DNA of 57,912 nucleotides from Polaromonas sp. CF318 (GCF_000282655.1 NZ_AKIV01000143.1:1-57912); one strand, 5' to 3'; shown: positions 1 through 8,807, numbered from the stretch's first letter. The notes: generated by a model from the sequence alone, not told the origin. Translations and numbers: made by a program.

Positions 1-1161
1 GGCCGCCGGCTCGCGGCCGCCGGCGACTGCGTGGTCTGCCATACCGCGCCGGGCGGCATTCCCAATGCCGGCGGCCGGGCCATGGACACGCCCTTCGGCA
101 AGATCATCACGACCAACCTCACGCCCGACGTGGAAACAGGCATAGGCAGCTGGTCCTTCAGCGCCTTTCAGCGTGCGATGCGCGAAGGAATTTCGCGCGA
201 CGGCCGTTACCTGTACCCGGCCTTTCCCTATAGTGCCTTCGCCAAAACCAGTGACGAAGACCTGACCGCGCTGTATGCCTACCTGATGGCGCAGCCCGCC
301 GTGCGTTCCGCCACGCCCGCGACCCGGCTGGACTTTCCTTTCAGTGTGCGCCCCTTGATGGCCGGCTGGAACGCGCTGTTCCACGACGCCTCGCCCTACA
401 GCGCCGACCCGGCGCGCAGTGCCGAATGGAACCGCGGCGCCTACCTGGTCAACGGCCTGGGGCACTGCGGCGCCTGCCATACGCCGCGCAACGCCGTGGG
501 CGCCGAGCGCGGCGGCCAGGCTTTCCTGGGCGGCGCCATGGTCGACGGCTGGGAGGCGCCCGCGCTCACGGCGCTGTCGCGCGCGCCCGTGCCCTGGACG
601 TCCTCGGAGCTCTATGCCTACCTGCGCAAGGGGTATGCGCCGCAACACGGCATCGCCGCCGGCCCCATGGCGCCCGTGGTGAAGCAGCTGTCCGCGCTGC
701 CTGATGAAGACATTCGCGCCATGGCCGCCTACCTGGCGTCTTTCAACGAAGCGCTTCCTGAGGCCGAAAGCGCCGAACGCGCGCGGCAGGCGGTGCTGTC
801 CGCGCGGCAGTCCGCCACCAGCCTGCCCGGCCCCGGCCAGCGCCTTTTCAACGGCGCCTGCGCCTCCTGCCACCACGACGGTGACGGCCCCCGTTTGCTT
901 GGCGTGAACGTGCCGCTGGCGCTCAACAGCAATCTGCACAGCGCGCGGCCTGACAACCTGGTGCGCACGATTCTGGAAGGTATCAGCGCGCCCGCCGGCA
1001 AGGACATCGGCTTTATGCCGGCCTTCCGCCACAGCCTGGACGACAGCCAGGTCGCGGCGCTGGCCAGCTATATGCGCAGCCGTTATGCGCCGGCCGAACC
1101 CGCCTGGCAAGACCTGCCCGCCACGGTGGCGCGCCTGCGCGCCGCGCCGGGCGAACACTAG
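1..1161 (+). CDS. Triheme cytochrome c, electron-transfer subunit of a periplasmic dehydrogenase (5' end missing)
   Basis: The frame is open from base 1, so the gene begins outside the window. Three CxxCH heme c motifs are visible: CVVCH at bases 28-42, CGACH near base 466 and CASCH near base 868. Three class I cytochrome c domains in a row are typical of the cytochrome subunit that passes electrons from membrane-bound alcohol, gluconate or nicotinate-type dehydrogenases to the respiratory chain. Such proteins are exported and heme-loaded in the periplasm. The catalytic subunit would be expected upstream, outside the window. The family assignment is firm; the partner enzyme is inferred. The gene ends 36 bases before the convergent CoA-transferase gene. 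Confidence 0.88.
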   Translation, partial: GRRLAAAGDCVVCHTAPGGIPNAGGRAMDTPFGKIITTNLTPDVETGIGSWSFSAFQRAMREGISRDGRYLYPAFPYSAFAKTSDEDLTALYAYLMAQPAVRSATPATRLDFPFSVRPLMAGWNALFHDASPYSADPARSAEWNRGAYLVNGLGHCGACHTPRNAVGAERGGQAFLGGAMVDGWEAPALTALSRAPVPWTSSELYAYLRKGYAPQHGIAAGPMAPVVKQLSALPDEDIRAMAAYLASFNEALPEAESAERARQAVLSARQSATSLPGPGQRLFNGACASCHHDGDGPRLLGVNVPLALNSNLHSARPDNLVRTILEGISAPAGKDIGFMPAFRHSLDDSQVAALASYMRSRYAPAEPAWQDLPATVARLRAAPGEH

Positions 1162-1197
1162 GATGTGCCGGCCCTGTGTAAAAAAGCGAATGCGGGT

Positions 1198-2418
1198 TCA
1201 GGCCCGTGCGGCGCCATCAGCCAGCCACTGCGCGAGGACCTCGGCCGTGTGCTGGCCCAGCAGCGGCGGGGGCCTGTGGTAGCTGACGGGCGAGCCGGAA
1301 AGGCGGATGGGGTTGGCCACCAGCGGCACCTCGCCCGCCAGGGGGTGGGGCAGGGCCATGCGCAGGCCGCGGGCCTGCACCTGCGGGTCGGCAAACACCT
1401 CGTCGATGCGGTTGATGGGGCCGCAGGGCACACCGGCGGCCTCCAGCGCGGCGATCCAGTCCGGCGAGCTGCGCATCACCGTGGCCTGCCTCAGCAAAGG
1501 CAGCAGCACGGCCCGGTGGGCCACGCGCTGCGCGTTGCTCGCAAAGCGCGGGTCCCGCGCCCATTCGGCGTGGCCCGCGACGGCGCAGAAGCGGGCGAAC
1601 TGCTCGTCGTTGCCGACCGCCAGGATGATGTCGCCGTCCGCCGTCGGAAAGTCCTGGTAGGGCACGATGTTGGGATGCGCATTGCCCATGCGGCGCGGCA
1701 GCTGCCCGCCGGCCAGGTAGTTGGAGGCCTGGTTGGCCAGGCAGGCGATCTGCACGTCCAGCAGCGCCAGGTCGATGTGCTGCCCCAGGCCGGAGCGCTC
1801 GCGCTCCGCCAGCGCGGCCTGCACCGCCACCGTCGCGTACAGGCCGGTCATGATGTCCGTCAGCGCCACGCCGACCTTTTGCGGGCCGGCACCCGGCTCG
1901 CCGTCCGCGCCGCCGGTCACGCTCATCAGGCCGCCCATGCCCTGGATCAGGAAGTCGTAGCCCGCGCGCGCCGCATACGGCCCGGTCTGCCCGAAACCGG
2001 TGATGGAGCAATACACCAGGCGTGGGTGGCCGTCCTTCAGGCTGGCGTAATCCAGCCCATAGCGCTTGAGGCCGCCCACCTTGAAGTTCTCCAGCAGCAC
2101 GTCGGCCTGGCCGGCCAGCGCCCGCACCTGCGCCTGGCCTTCGGGCGTGGCGATGTCGATGGCGACCGAGCGCTTGTTGCGATTGGCGCACAGAAAGTAA
2201 CTGGCTTCGCCGGTGTCCCGGCCCGAGGCGTCCTTGAGGTAGGGCGGCCCCCAGGCGCGGGTGTCGTCGCCGCCCTGCGGCTTCTCGACCTTGACGACGT
2301 CGGCGCCGAGGTCGGCCAGCAGTTGCCCGGCCCAGGGGCCGGCCAGCACGCGCGACAAGTCCAGCACGCGGATGCCGCTCAGCGGCGGCGGGCGCAGGGC
2401 GGAAGAAGGGGAAGCCAT
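1198..2418 (-). CDS. CaiB/BaiF (class III) CoA-transferase
   Basis: A 406-residue protein of the formyl-CoA transferase family, which moves CoA between carboxylic acids in the cytoplasm. The N-terminal RVLDLSRVLAGPWAGQ segment and the AGYDFLIQGMGG motif match the family; Asp155 in the latter aligns with the catalytic aspartate that forms the acyl anhydride. Length is normal. It is divergent from a LysR gene (ATG 2557), a common regulator/target pair in Burkholderiales. The substrate cannot be read from the sequence; formate, oxalate, succinate or a dicarboxylate are all possible. Confidence 0.9.
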   Translation of the reverse strand: MASPSSALRPPPLSGIRVLDLSRVLAGPWAGQLLADLGADVVKVEKPQGGDDTRAWGPPYLKDASGRDTGEASYFLCANRNKRSVAIDIATPEGQAQVRALAGQADVLLENFKVGGLKRYGLDYASLKDGHPRLVYCSITGFGQTGPYAARAGYDFLIQGMGGLMSVTGGADGEPGAGPQKVGVALTDIMTGLYATVAVQAALAERERSGLGQHIDLALLDVQIACLANQASNYLAGGQLPRRMGNAHPNIVPYQDFPTADGDIILAVGNDEQFARFCAVAGHAEWARDPRFASNAQRVAHRAVLLPLLRQATVMRSSPDWIAALEAAGVPCGPINRIDEVFADPQVQARGLRMALPHPLAGEVPLVANPIRLSGSPVSYHRPPPLLGQHTAEVLAQWLADGAARA

Positions 2419-2556
2419 GGGATGGGAATCTCCGGGAAAGAACCAGTCAATGGGAAAAGCTTAAAGGCGCAAGCCGCCCTTCACAAACGATGATTCGGCA
2501 CCTGTGTGTGCCCAAAAAGAATTCCGACAACCTTGCCCGCAGGAAAGCCCGCAGCC

Positions 2557-3546
2557 ATGCGCCGAAAAATCCCCTCCACCACCGCACTCGCCTTGTTTGA
2601 ATCCGCGGCGCGCCACCAGAGCTTCACCCACGCGGCGCAAGAGCATTCGGTGACCCAGAGCGCCGTCTGCCGGCAGGTCGCGGGGCTGGAGGATTTCCTG
2701 GACGTCAAGCTGTTCAGGCGCACCAAACGCGGCGTGCTGCTGACGGATGCGGGCATTCACTACGCCCGCCGGGTGCGCGCGCGGCTGGACGACGTGGAGC
2801 GCGACACGCTGGAGATGATGGCCAGGGGCGGCACAGGCGGTGTGCTCGAACTGGGCGTGGTGCCCACCTTCGCGGCGAAGTGGTTGCTGCCCAGGCTGGG
2901 GGGCTTCCAGCGCCAGCATCCCGAGATCACGGTGCACCTGTCGTCCCGCACACGGCCTTTCCTGTTTGCCGAAACCACGCTGGACGCCGCCATCTGCGCC
3001 GGCGAGGCGGGCTGGCCCGGCACACAGTCGTCCTTCCTGATGGACGAAAGCATGGTGGCCGTCGGCAGCCCGGCGCTGGTGACACCCAGGCAGGTGCTCA
3101 AGCCCGCCGATGTGCAAGGCCTGCCGCTGCTGCAGATGAGCACACGGCCGTATGCCTGGCGCCAGTGGTTCGCGTCCCTGGGGCTTGATGTCGCCGGCGA
3201 CATGGCCGGTGCGCGCATGGAGCTTTTTTCGATGGCGGTGCAAGCGGCCATTCACGGCCAAGGCCTGGCGCTGATCCCGCGCTTCCTGATCGAAGACGAC
3301 CTGGCGCAGGGCCGCCTGGTGCAACTGACCCGGCACGAGTTTCTCAGCGACCGCCGCTACTACCTGGTCTGTCCCGAACAGAAGCTGGGCAACGGCATGC
3401 TGGCATTGTTCAGGGCCTGGATAGAAGCCGAGGCCGCGAAGTACAGGGACGGTTGCCGGCTTGCGGCGACGGGAGAGTGCGGGGCGGGGGAAAGTCAAAG
3501 CCTGCGCCAGTCGAGCTCGATTTTCGTGCGAGACACAGTCCCTTGA
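2557..3546 (+). CDS. LysR-type transcriptional regulator (GcvA-like)
   Basis: A 329-residue LysR regulator. The N-terminal winged helix (roughly residues 5-65, with ALALFESAARHQSFTHAA and VTQSAVCRQVAGLE) is followed by a two-lobe effector-binding domain. The start at 2557 is chosen over an in-frame ATG at 2506 because an AGGAAAG ribosome-binding sequence lies about 9 bases upstream and the alignment to LysR proteins begins there. It is divergent from the CoA-transferase gene and probably controls it. The effector is unknown. It ends 82 bases before the convergent serine hydrolase gene, with a hairpin in the gap. Confidence 0.9.
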   Translation: MRRKIPSTTALALFESAARHQSFTHAAQEHSVTQSAVCRQVAGLEDFLDVKLFRRTKRGVLLTDAGIHYARRVRARLDDVERDTLEMMARGGTGGVLELGVVPTFAAKWLLPRLGGFQRQHPEITVHLSSRTRPFLFAETTLDAAICAGEAGWPGTQSSFLMDESMVAVGSPALVTPRQVLKPADVQGLPLLQMSTRPYAWRQWFASLGLDVAGDMAGARMELFSMAVQAAIHGQGLALIPRFLIEDDLAQGRLVQLTRHEFLSDRRYYLVCPEQKLGNGMLALFRAWIEAEAAKYRDGCRLAATGECGAGESQSLRQSSSIFVRDTVP

Positions 3547-3558
3547 ACCCCTGCCGCT

Positions 3559-3575
3559 GAGCGCGGGCAGCGCTC
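3559..3575. terminator. Hairpin between convergent genes
   Basis: Perfect 6-bp stem GAGCGC/GCGCTC with loop GGGCA between the convergent LysR and serine hydrolase genes. No T-tract follows on either side, so an intrinsic terminator is only a possibility. Confidence 0.3.
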
Positions 3576-3628
3576 TGCGCTTCAGGAAACTTTCCCGGCG
3601 GACTTGATGGATGGATGGCTGGCGCGGC

Positions 3629-4912
3629 CTATTTCATCGCGCCGTAAACCATGGCCCGGAATTCGGCATGCACCGCCGCCCGCTCGGAGGGGCGCAGCAA
3701 AAACAGCACACCGACAAGGCGTTGCCTGGGGTCCATGAAATAGCGCGGGCCGGTGATGCCGCCCCAGAAGATGTCGCCCACGCTCCCCGGGAACACCGGG
3801 CCGCCGGCCTGGGTGCGCACGGGGTTGAACAGGTTCCAGGCGTAGCCGTCGCCGGGATGCGCCACGCCGCGCGTGCTGCCGATCTGGTCCGACATCGCCC
3901 AGCGCACCGTGGCCGGCGAGAGCAGCCGGGTACCCTCGAGTTCGCCTTCATTGAGCATCATCTGCAGCAGCCGCGCGTAGTCGCTCGCCGTGGAGGCCAG
4001 CCCCGCCCCACCCGAAAAACGCCTGGGCGGTTTGCTCACGTCCAGCCAGTCGAAGACCCATTTGTCGGGATCGTTCGCAAACGGGCGCGCCAGCCGCGGC
4101 AGCGCGGCGCCGCTGACCTGGAAGCTGGTGTCGCGCATCTTCAGCGGCTCCAGCACCAGCTCGCCCAGGGCTTTGTCCAGCGGCTTGCCCGTGACCCGCT
4201 CGATGATGTGTCCCAGCAGGTCCGTGGCGATCGAATATTCAAAGGACGACCCGGGTTCGAAGGCCAGCGGCAGCGTCGCCAGCTTGCGCATCATCTCGGG
4301 CGCGTCGTCCGCGTCGATGCGGTCTATGCCAAGCTCCCGGTAGCGGTCGCGCAGGGGGTTTTTCGGAAAGAAGAAGTAGGTGAAGCCGGCGCGGTGTGTC
4401 ATCAGGTCGTGCACCGTGGGCTGGCGCGCCGCCGCCACAAGCTCGCTCGTGGGGTTGCCGGCCGGGTCGCGGCGCGCCACGCGCAGGTTGGCCAGCTCCG
4501 GCAGGTAGGTGGCAATGGGCGCCATCACCTTCAGCCGGTTCTCCTCGAACAGCCGCAGGGCGGCGACGGTGGTGACCAGCTTGGTCGATGAGGCGATAGG
4601 GTGGATGCTGTTGGTCGCCATGGCCACCCCGCGGTCCTTGTCGGCCCAGCCGACGGCCTCGTGCAGCAGCACCTTGCCGTCCTGCATCACCAGCACCACG
4701 GCGCCGGGAAAGCGGTTGGCCGCGACGTCGGCCTTGAGCCAGCCCACCACCTTGCCCAGGCGCGCGCCGTCGACCTGGGCCGGCGGCGCCTGCTGCGCCG
4801 TGGGCGCCGTGGCGCAGCCGGCCAAGCCCAGCGCCAGCGCCGCCGCCAGCAGGAAGGGCCCGAAGATGGCGCGGGCTGTGGCGCGGCCGGTAAAAAAATC
4901 GTTCTGCTGCAT
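3629..4912 (-). CDS. Serine hydrolase lipoprotein, beta-lactamase class C/esterase EstB family
   Basis: A 427-residue protein with a lipoprotein signal (hydrophobic stretch and LAGC lipobox, Cys33), so probably anchored in the periplasm or outer membrane. The SxxK active-site motif is Ser108-Ser-Thr-Lys111. The second motif reads Tyr226-Ser-Ile, where class C beta-lactamases have YxN; this favours an esterase or peptidase-like hydrolase over an antibiotic-resistance enzyme. The start at 4912 is chosen because GGAG lies 9 bases upstream and the signal peptide begins there; an upstream ATG at 4990 would add 26 charged residues before the signal. It is divergent from an AraC regulator. Confidence 0.88.
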   Translation of the reverse strand: MQQNDFFTGRATARAIFGPFLLAAALALGLAGCATAPTAQQAPPAQVDGARLGKVVGWLKADVAANRFPGAVVLVMQDGKVLLHEAVGWADKDRGVAMATNSIHPIASSTKLVTTVAALRLFEENRLKVMAPIATYLPELANLRVARRDPAGNPTSELVAAARQPTVHDLMTHRAGFTYFFFPKNPLRDRYRELGIDRIDADDAPEMMRKLATLPLAFEPGSSFEYSIATDLLGHIIERVTGKPLDKALGELVLEPLKMRDTSFQVSGAALPRLARPFANDPDKWVFDWLDVSKPPRRFSGGAGLASTASDYARLLQMMLNEGELEGTRLLSPATVRWAMSDQIGSTRGVAHPGDGYAWNLFNPVRTQAGGPVFPGSVGDIFWGGITGPRYFMDPRQRLVGVLFLLRPSERAAVHAEFRAMVYGAMK

Positions 4913-5080
4913 GCTGTTGTCTCCAGGTGGCCGCGCTTTGCGGCGGCTCAGCCCGGAATTTGGCGCGAAGCCCGCAAGCCCGTCTTTCAAAATCGCGATG
5001 GCCGCCCATCAGGAAAACCCTCTCCGTGCTTCCCGGTCTTTTGTAAGCCTGTAGTCAGTGGCCGGCTTCCAGATGCGCCG

Positions 5081-5908
5081 ATGCCCGCATCGCCCCTGAC
5101 CGACGAGACCTGGCCCGGCCTGCCCCTGTTGCAATGCAATATGGACCCCGGCCTGTACGAGCTCTATGTGGACACGCCCATGCTGGTGTTTCGCGACGAT
5201 GTCGGCTCCCGGGTGGAAACCGCCGACGGGGAGGGGCACTGCGTGGAATTTCGCCAGGCGCCGCTGCGCTTTGACTTGTTCGCGCGGGGTGTGCGTATGA
5301 ACGCGGTCAGCGACAGGGTTGCGACCATCAGCCTTGTCGTCGCGCTACCGCCTGGCTGGCTGCCGGCCGACGATGAGGGCGTGGCGGGGCGCTTTGGCCT
5401 GCGCTCGCTCTACCAGTTCGCCGACAACGACTTGAAGCGGCTTGTGCGACGCCTGACGGCCTGCCACCGAAGCGGCGAGCCGCTGGGCTCCGAGTATTCC
5501 GAAGCAATTTCGCGCACGCTGGTCGACAGGGTGGTGCGGCTGCAACTGGCGGCCGATGCGCGCCAGCCGGACAGCGCCGGGCTGGACCTGCAGGCGCGCG
5601 AATGGCTGGAAACCTTTGTCGATGCCAACCTGCAGGAGCCTCCGGCAGCCGCGGCCATGGCCGCCGCGCTGGGCATGGGCGTGGTCAGGTTTTCCCGCGC
5701 GTTCAAGATGACTTTCTCGGCGACGCCGCATCAATACATCCAGGCGCGGCGCCTGAAGCGCGCGCGGGAGCTGCTTTGCCGCACCGACGCGCCGCTCACC
5801 ACGATCGCGCTGGACACCGGCTTTGCGAGCCACGCGCATTTTTCGGCGGTCTTTCGGGCCACGACGGGCCTCACGCCCAGCAGCTACCGCCGGGTGGCGG
5901 CCGAATGA
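5081..5908 (+). CDS. AraC/XylS family transcriptional regulator
   Basis: A 275-residue regulator with an N-terminal sensing region of no recognisable type and a C-terminal AraC DNA-binding domain of two helix-turn-helices (about residues 175-270). The second helix and signature are seen in TTIALDTGFASHAHFSAVFR and TGLTPSSYRR. The frame is open further upstream, but the ATG at 5081 gives a normal-length protein. It is divergent from the serine hydrolase gene (intergenic 168 bases), which may be its target. The effector cannot be inferred. Confidence 0.85.
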   Translation: MPASPLTDETWPGLPLLQCNMDPGLYELYVDTPMLVFRDDVGSRVETADGEGHCVEFRQAPLRFDLFARGVRMNAVSDRVATISLVVALPPGWLPADDEGVAGRFGLRSLYQFADNDLKRLVRRLTACHRSGEPLGSEYSEAISRTLVDRVVRLQLAADARQPDSAGLDLQAREWLETFVDANLQEPPAAAAMAAALGMGVVRFSRAFKMTFSATPHQYIQARRLKRARELLCRTDAPLTTIALDTGFASHAHFSAVFRATTGLTPSSYRRVAAE

Positions 5909-5927
5909 GCGTCCGTCGCGGCCGCCA

Positions 5928-6326
5928 TCATTGTGCTGATGCAAGCCTGGCAATCACCTTGATCTCGAACTGAAAGCCGTAGAGCCAGGTCACGCCCACA
6001 CCCGTCAGCGTGGGGTGGGGCGCCTCGCCCCAGTAGTCCGGCACGATTTTCCAGACCGTCTCGAACGTCGATTCCGGATCCACCATGAAAACGGTGACAT
6101 CCACCACGTCGTCGAAGCTGCAGCCCGCGGCTTTCAGGACGGCGTTCAGGTTGTCGAAGGCGAGCCGGACCTGCGCCTCCAGGTCGGGCTCGGGAGAGCC
6201 GTCCTCGCGGCTGCCGACCTGGCCCGACACAAACAGGAAGCCGTTGGACTTCACCGCCGGTGAATACCGGTTGCGTTCATAAAGCGCCCGGCGCCCGGGC
6301 GGGAAAACAACTTCACGTTGTGCCAT
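5928..6326 (-). CDS. RidA family protein (YjgF/YER057c/UK114)
   Basis: A 132-residue RidA-fold protein; the family forms trimers and the best-known members hydrolyse reactive enamine/imine intermediates in the cytoplasm. The SGQVG motif and the FDNLNAVLKAAG helix are typical. RidA proper carries an invariant Arg in a P-A-R motif that binds the substrate carboxylate; here the site reads HPTLTGVGV with no Arg, so enamine deaminase activity is doubtful. The start at 6326 has AAGGAGAG about 6 bases upstream. It is divergent from a LysR gene with a palindrome in between. Confidence 0.88.
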   Translation of the reverse strand: MAQREVVFPPGRRALYERNRYSPAVKSNGFLFVSGQVGSREDGSPEPDLEAQVRLAFDNLNAVLKAAGCSFDDVVDVTVFMVDPESTFETVWKIVPDYWGEAPHPTLTGVGVTWLYGFQFEIKVIARLASAQ

Positions 6327-6384
6327 CAATCTCTCCTTGCAAATAGGCCGAAGCCGGCCCGTGGTTCACGATGAAGACACTGTA

Positions 6385-6399
6385 GAAGGCAGTGCCTTC
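6385..6399. promoter_or_regulatory. Perfect inverted repeat, candidate LysR operator
   Basis: GAAGGCA-G-TGCCTTC, two 7-bp arms around one base, lies in the 147-base gap between the divergent RidA and LysR genes. Its position fits an operator for the LysR protein encoded from 6474. No footprint can be inferred from sequence alone. Confidence 0.4.
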
Positions 6400-6473
6400 C
6401 CGATAAACAGGCAAGCCCACCCAACACTGTTCGTAGAATCCAAACAATCACCCAGGCCGGGAAGAAAGCACAC

Positions 6474-7457
6474 ATGGACCGTTTCGACGCAATGCAGGCC
6501 TTCGCGCGCGTGGTGGAAGCGGGCAGCTTCACCAGGGCGGCCGAGACGCTGCACATGAGTAAGACCAGCGTGACCCAGCTGGTGCAGCAGCTCGAGGCGC
6601 GGCTGCGCGTGCGGCTGCTCAACCGGACCACACGCCAGGTCAAGCTCACGGCCGACGGCGCGGCCTACTACGAGCGCGTGCTGCGCGTGCTGGCCGACGT
6701 GGACGATGCCGAGACCAGCCTGTCCAGCGCTTCGGCCTCGCCCAGGGGCCGGCTGCGGGTCGATGTTCCCAGCCCGCTGGCTTGCATGATCCTGGTGCCG
6801 GCCCTGCCGGACTTTCATGCGCGTTACCCCGAGATCCAGCTCGACATGGGTGTCAGCGACCGCATGGTCGACGTGATAGGCGACAACGTGGACTGCGTGG
6901 TGCGCGGCGGCGAACTCACCGACCAGTCGCTCGTCGCCCGCCGCGTGGCCGACCTGCAGCTGGGGGTGTATGCCGCGCCCGGCTACCTGGATCGCGTCGG
7001 CACGCCCTCGCACCCGCGGGACCTGGAGGGCACACAGCACCACATCGTCGGTTTTCTGTGGGCGCGCACCGGCAAGGCCTTTCCCTATGCCATGCACCGC
7101 GGCGACGAGAGTATCAAGGTGCAGGGCCGGCACCTGTTTGCCTTTGACGACGGCAATGCCTACCTCGCGGCCGGCCTGGCGGGCCTGGGCGTGCTGTGGC
7201 TGCCGGACTACATGGCCGTGGCGCACGTGGACAGCGGCGAGCTGGTGCCGCTGTTCCAGGACTGGCGCCTGGACCCCATGCCGCTTTATGTGGCCTTTCC
7301 GCCGAACCGCCATGTGAGCGCCAAGCTGCGGGTGTTTATCGAGTGGGTGGCCGGGCTGATGGCGCAACATGCGCCCGTCGCCGGCCCGCGTGATCGCAAG
7401 GAACGGGCGGCCCCGGCCCCGCGCCCGCGCAGGCCGGGAAAGATTTCGCAGCCATAG
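6474..7457 (+). CDS. LysR-type transcriptional regulator (DmlR/CrgA-like)
   Basis: A 327-residue LysR regulator. The winged helix is at the N terminus (MDRFDAMQAFARVVEAGSFT and SKTSVTQLVQQLEARL), followed by the substrate-binding-protein-like effector domain. The C terminus is a basic, Pro/Ala-rich tail (roughly the last 30 residues) that is not part of the fold. The first four residues MDRF are the usual start for this subgroup. It is divergent from the RidA gene, so it probably regulates that gene or itself. The effector is unknown. Confidence 0.9.
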   Translation: MDRFDAMQAFARVVEAGSFTRAAETLHMSKTSVTQLVQQLEARLRVRLLNRTTRQVKLTADGAAYYERVLRVLADVDDAETSLSSASASPRGRLRVDVPSPLACMILVPALPDFHARYPEIQLDMGVSDRMVDVIGDNVDCVVRGGELTDQSLVARRVADLQLGVYAAPGYLDRVGTPSHPRDLEGTQHHIVGFLWARTGKAFPYAMHRGDESIKVQGRHLFAFDDGNAYLAAGLAGLGVLWLPDYMAVAHVDSGELVPLFQDWRLDPMPLYVAFPPNRHVSAKLRVFIEWVAGLMAQHAPVAGPRDRKERAAPAPRPRRPGKISQP

Positions 7458-7484
7458 CTGCATTCAGTTCAAGGAGTATTAAAA

Positions 7485-7721
7485 ATGGACATTCTTCGCG
7501 AAGCCCTGCTTTGCGCGCATGCGGGGCGATGGGATGAGGCGCATACCCTTGTGCAAAGCGATGAGTCACAAACGGCCGCCTGGCTGCACGGCATTTTGCA
7601 TGTCCAGGAGGGCGACCTGGACAACGCCGCTTATTGGTACGGTAGAGCCCAGCGGGATTTCGGCGGGCGCGGGACTGTGGAGGAAGAGCTGGCGCGCTTT
7701 GAGGCCGGGTTGCCCCCATAA
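7485..7721 (+). CDS. Small TPR-like hypothetical protein
   Basis: A 78-residue acidic protein with no signal peptide. An AAGGAG ribosome-binding site lies about 8 bases upstream of the ATG. The sequence falls into helix pairs (ALLCAHAGRWDEAHTLV; AAWLHGILHVQEGDLDNAAYWYGRA) with the small/large residue pattern of tetratricopeptide repeats, and the GDLDNAAYWYGRA segment closely fits a TPR helix. This suggests a protein-protein interaction module of about one and a half repeats. It starts 27 bases after the LysR stop and may be cotranscribed with it. No function can be assigned. Confidence 0.75.
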   Translation: MDILREALLCAHAGRWDEAHTLVQSDESQTAAWLHGILHVQEGDLDNAAYWYGRAQRDFGGRGTVEEELARFEAGLPP

Positions 7722-7758
7722 CTGCAGCGCTCAAACGCGGAGACTGCCTCCTCGCATT

Positions 7759-7782
7759 GCATCCCGCGCGCTCACGGGATGC
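7759..7782. terminator. Hairpin between convergent genes, candidate bidirectional terminator
   Basis: Perfect 8-bp stem GCATCCCG/CGGGATGC with an 8-base loop between the stop of the small TPR-like gene (7721) and the end of the convergent dioxygenase gene (7793). No clear T-tract follows, so it could also be a transcript-stabilising stem. Confidence 0.45.
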
Positions 7783-7792
7783 TCCCCACCCG

Positions 7793-8689
7793 CTACCGGG
7801 CGACGCCTATGGTGGCGGTCGCCGTGTAACCCGCGGCGGCGCTGCCGGCGAAGGTGGGTGTCATGGCCGCGATCTGGGCTGCGCTGTTGTCGCCGAACAC
7901 GTTGTCGCTGGCGAGGGACACCGCCGCGAAGTTCGAGACGCTGGCGCTGTAGCCCGTGACGTTGGGGTAGACCGCGGAGCAGGTCGCGCTGGGCATGGCC
8001 AGCTGGGAAGTCAGCACCGAGTTCGTGCCCACCGTCGCGGTCGCGAGGCTGGAAAACACCTCGAAATGCATGTGCGGCCAGCGGCCGGAATAGCAGGCGG
8101 GGAAAATCGTGGTGAAGGTCACCTGGCCCGCGCTGTCGGTGACCTGCACGCCGCGCAGGTAACTCTCGGTGGGCGCGCTGTACAGCGAATACAGCCCGCT
8201 GCGGTCGCAGTGCCACAGGTAAATCGCATAGCCCGACAGGGCCGCGCAGCTTGCGTTGGTGTTCACCAGCGTCAGGGTGAGGGTGAGCGGCACGCCCGGC
8301 GCCACGGTGCTGGAGCTGATGAAGCTGCTGCGGATGTCGCTGCGCACGATGCCGCTGGCGGTCAGCACGTCCGAGGTCGCGCCCGACGAGCTGTTGGTGC
8401 CGTCGGCCGGGTAGGGGCCGCCTGTTTCCGTCGGGTCGGCGATGCAGGCGCCGCTGCTCGAGGTGCTGCTCGAACTCGTCGAACTGCTTGCCGTGGTGCT
8501 GCTTCCCGACGAGCTGCCCGAGGAGCCGCCCCCGCAGCCCGCGACCAGCAGTGCCGGCGCCGCCGCGGCGCCCAGCCAGGCCAGCGCCTGGCGGCGCTGC
8601 AGCAGCTGGGACGAAAGCCGGGGCAGGTCCTCGGCCAGGCTGTGGCCGTGCTGCGGTTCATGGGGCAATAAAACGTGTTTGTGGTTCAT
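7793..8689 (-). CDS. Exported intradiol ring-cleavage dioxygenase
   Basis: A 298-residue protein of the protocatechuate 3,4-dioxygenase fold. Likely Fe(III) ligands by family alignment are Tyr167 (SGLY), Tyr200 (PACY), His206 and His208 (WPHMHF). Unlike cytoplasmic catechol dioxygenases it has an N-terminal QRRQALAWLGAAAAPALLVAGC segment, a twin-arginine-like signal ending in a lipobox Cys52, then about 28 residues of almost pure Ser/Gly/Thr linker before the catalytic domain. This predicts a folded, metal-loaded lipoprotein. Secreted members of this family are known but their substrates are mostly uncharacterised. It is a single gene, not a PcaG/PcaH pair. Confidence 0.88.
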   Translation of the reverse strand: MNHKHVLLPHEPQHGHSLAEDLPRLSSQLLQRRQALAWLGAAAAPALLVAGCGGGSSGSSSGSSTTASSSTSSSSTSSSGACIADPTETGGPYPADGTNSSSGATSDVLTASGIVRSDIRSSFISSSTVAPGVPLTLTLTLVNTNASCAALSGYAIYLWHCDRSGLYSLYSAPTESYLRGVQVTDSAGQVTFTTIFPACYSGRWPHMHFEVFSSLATATVGTNSVLTSQLAMPSATCSAVYPNVTGYSASVSNFAAVSLASDNVFGDNSAAQIAAMTPTFAGSAAAGYTATATIGVAR

Positions 8690-8807
8690 GGGTCACTCAT
8701 GTGGTTGATGGAGCCCCTAGCGTCGCGCCGCCATGTTGCCGCCGGATGTCCGGATATTGCAGCTGTGTTGCAGACCTTGCGGCCGCCGCGCGGCCCCCAT
8801 TCGCTCG

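Noticed and set aside
1165..2493. 442-codon open frame on the plus strand opposite the CoA-transferase gene
   Set aside because: Antisense shadow in GC-rich DNA; the opposite strand encodes a full class III CoA-transferase.
3629..4912. Class C beta-lactamase (antibiotic resistance)
   Set aside because: SxxK is present, but the YxN motif reads Tyr-Ser-Ile and the protein is a lipoprotein longer than AmpC, so a general serine hydrolase is more likely.
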